Shown here piece after piece: positions 7,749 through 8,265 of a stretch of DNA of 8,265 bases (the first letter of the stretch is position 1; each line of letters begins with the position of its first letter). The DNA is from Candidatus Cloacimonadota bacterium (GTDB lineage Bacteria > Cloacimonadota > Cloacimonadia > Cloacimonadales > TCS61), in the NCBI GenBank assembly GCA_030668345.1, contig DAOUUD010000072.1, positions 1 to 8,265 on the forward strand. Direction: 5' to 3'. The position numbers and the translations under genes were made by a program. The notes under the pieces were generated by a model that saw only the letters and a program-made list of their open reading frames with translations, had not been told where the DNA came from and searched no databases.

Positions 7749-8265
7749 TTACTTCATTTTCTGAATGATCTTTTGTACGATTTTCTGGAACTCCTTTGCC
7801 GGTATTGAATCCTGAAATGACTCTAAATAAGAATTACCGGAATCTCCAGTTTTAACTATATCCACATCTATTGGTATGTTGCCCAGAATATCAAGATTGA
7901 AATCTCTGGCTGCTTTTTCTATGCCCAGTCCAGCAAAAATATTGGTCTCTTTCCCACAATGAGGACACACAAAAGTGCTCATATTTTCGATGATACCAAG
8001 TACAGGAACATTCATTTTTTGTGAAAATTTAATTGTCTTCCTGGCATCGAGAAGAGCAACATCCTGTGGAGTGGATACAATAAGAGAGCCATCCACGTTT
8101 TTCAGTGTCTGCACCACACTCAAGGGTTCATCACCTGTTCCGGGAGGTGAATCCACTATCAGGTAGTCAAGCTCAGGCCACTGTATATCCTGCAGGAATT
8201 GTTTTATCGCTCCGATCTTCAGGGGACCTCTCCAGATGATCGGTTCGTCGGGATTTCCTACTAAA
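7749..8265 (-). CDS. mrp: Mrp/NBP35 family Fe-S cluster carrier ATPase (5' end outside window)
   Basis: These are the last 171 residues of a P-loop ATPase of the Mrp/ApbC/NBP35 family, which binds and hands over iron-sulfur clusters to apo-proteins in the cytoplasm. The frame is open to the right edge, so the Walker A region (GKGGVGKS in relatives) and any N-terminal DUF59 domain lie outside. Diagnostic segments are present: EPIIWRGPLK, then AIKQFLQDIQW and LDYLIVDSPPGTGDEPLS, the family's Walker B/switch region. After these come STPQDVALLDARK and the cluster-binding CPHC pair (7967-7956) in STFVCPHCGKE, then GLGIEKAARDF and LGNIPID. The GTG at 8156 lies inside the conserved VDSPPGTGDEP segment and is not the start. 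The C-terminus is complete with TAA at 7751-7749. The gene is closed by its own terminator and has no visible functional tie to the genes after it. Family members are near-universal, so the call is firm; the name mrp covers ApbC as well. Confidence 0.95.
   Translation of the reverse strand, partial: LVGNPDEPIIWRGPLKIGAIKQFLQDIQWPELDYLIVDSPPGTGDEPLSVVQTLKNVDGSLIVSTPQDVALLDARKTIKFSQKMNVPVLGIIENMSTFVCPHCGKETNIFAGLGIEKAARDFNLDILGNIPIDVDIVKTGDSGNSYLESFQDSIPAKEFQKIVQKIIQKMK

Noticed and set aside
7749..8156. A 135-residue Mrp protein starting at GTG 8156
   Set aside because: The GTG encodes the Val of the conserved VDSPPGTGDEP segment, and family sequence (EPIIWRGPLK, IKQFLQDIQW) continues in frame upstream to the window edge.
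1..8265. Anti-phage, CRISPR or mobile-element content
   Set aside because: No direct-repeat array, transposase, integrase, nuclease or inverted-repeat ends were seen. Kinase-AAA-TPR-GAF-HK proteins fit signal transduction, and nothing here supports a defence role.

Overview
The window looks like ordinary chromosome from an AT-rich bacterium (mid-30s % GC by eye, Lys/Ile/Asn/Leu-rich proteins, Shine-Dalgarno leaders). Long TPR proteins, a very large cytoplasmic sensor kinase and a glycosyltransferase-9-like protein next to an Mrp/NBP35 ATPase would suit an uncultured lineage of the FCB group, such as Cloacimonadota. That placement is an impression from protein style, not a measurement.

All four genes are on the minus strand, so transcription runs from high to low coordinates. 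First comes the 3' part of an Mrp/NBP35-type Fe-S cluster carrier ATPase, cut by the right window edge. It ends at 7749 and is closed by a clear intrinsic terminator (7700-7730). A good sigma70-like promoter follows (TTGACA-16-TTTAAT, 7671-7644). It drives a 1811-residue protein (7618-2183) made of a Ser/Thr protein kinase, an AAA/STAND-type ATPase-like module, a long TPR array, two GAF-like domains and a complete C-terminal histidine kinase. Twenty bases later comes a 300-residue protein resembling a strongly diverged GT9/heptosyltransferase. Its stop codon directly abuts the start of an exported TPR protein (TAGATG), which runs off the left edge.

The last three genes therefore look like one transcription unit separate from mrp. 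Seen together they are a cytoplasmic signal-integrating double kinase, a sugar-transferase-like protein of unknown activity and a secreted TPR protein. A link between signalling and the cell envelope is plausible but is inference only. The most notable feature is the giant kinase. Both of its kinase modules keep their catalytic residues, while its ATPase-like module lacks the Walker A Ser/Thr and the usual Walker B acidic residues. No response regulator, transmembrane segment, CRISPR array, tRNA, rRNA or mobile element was seen.
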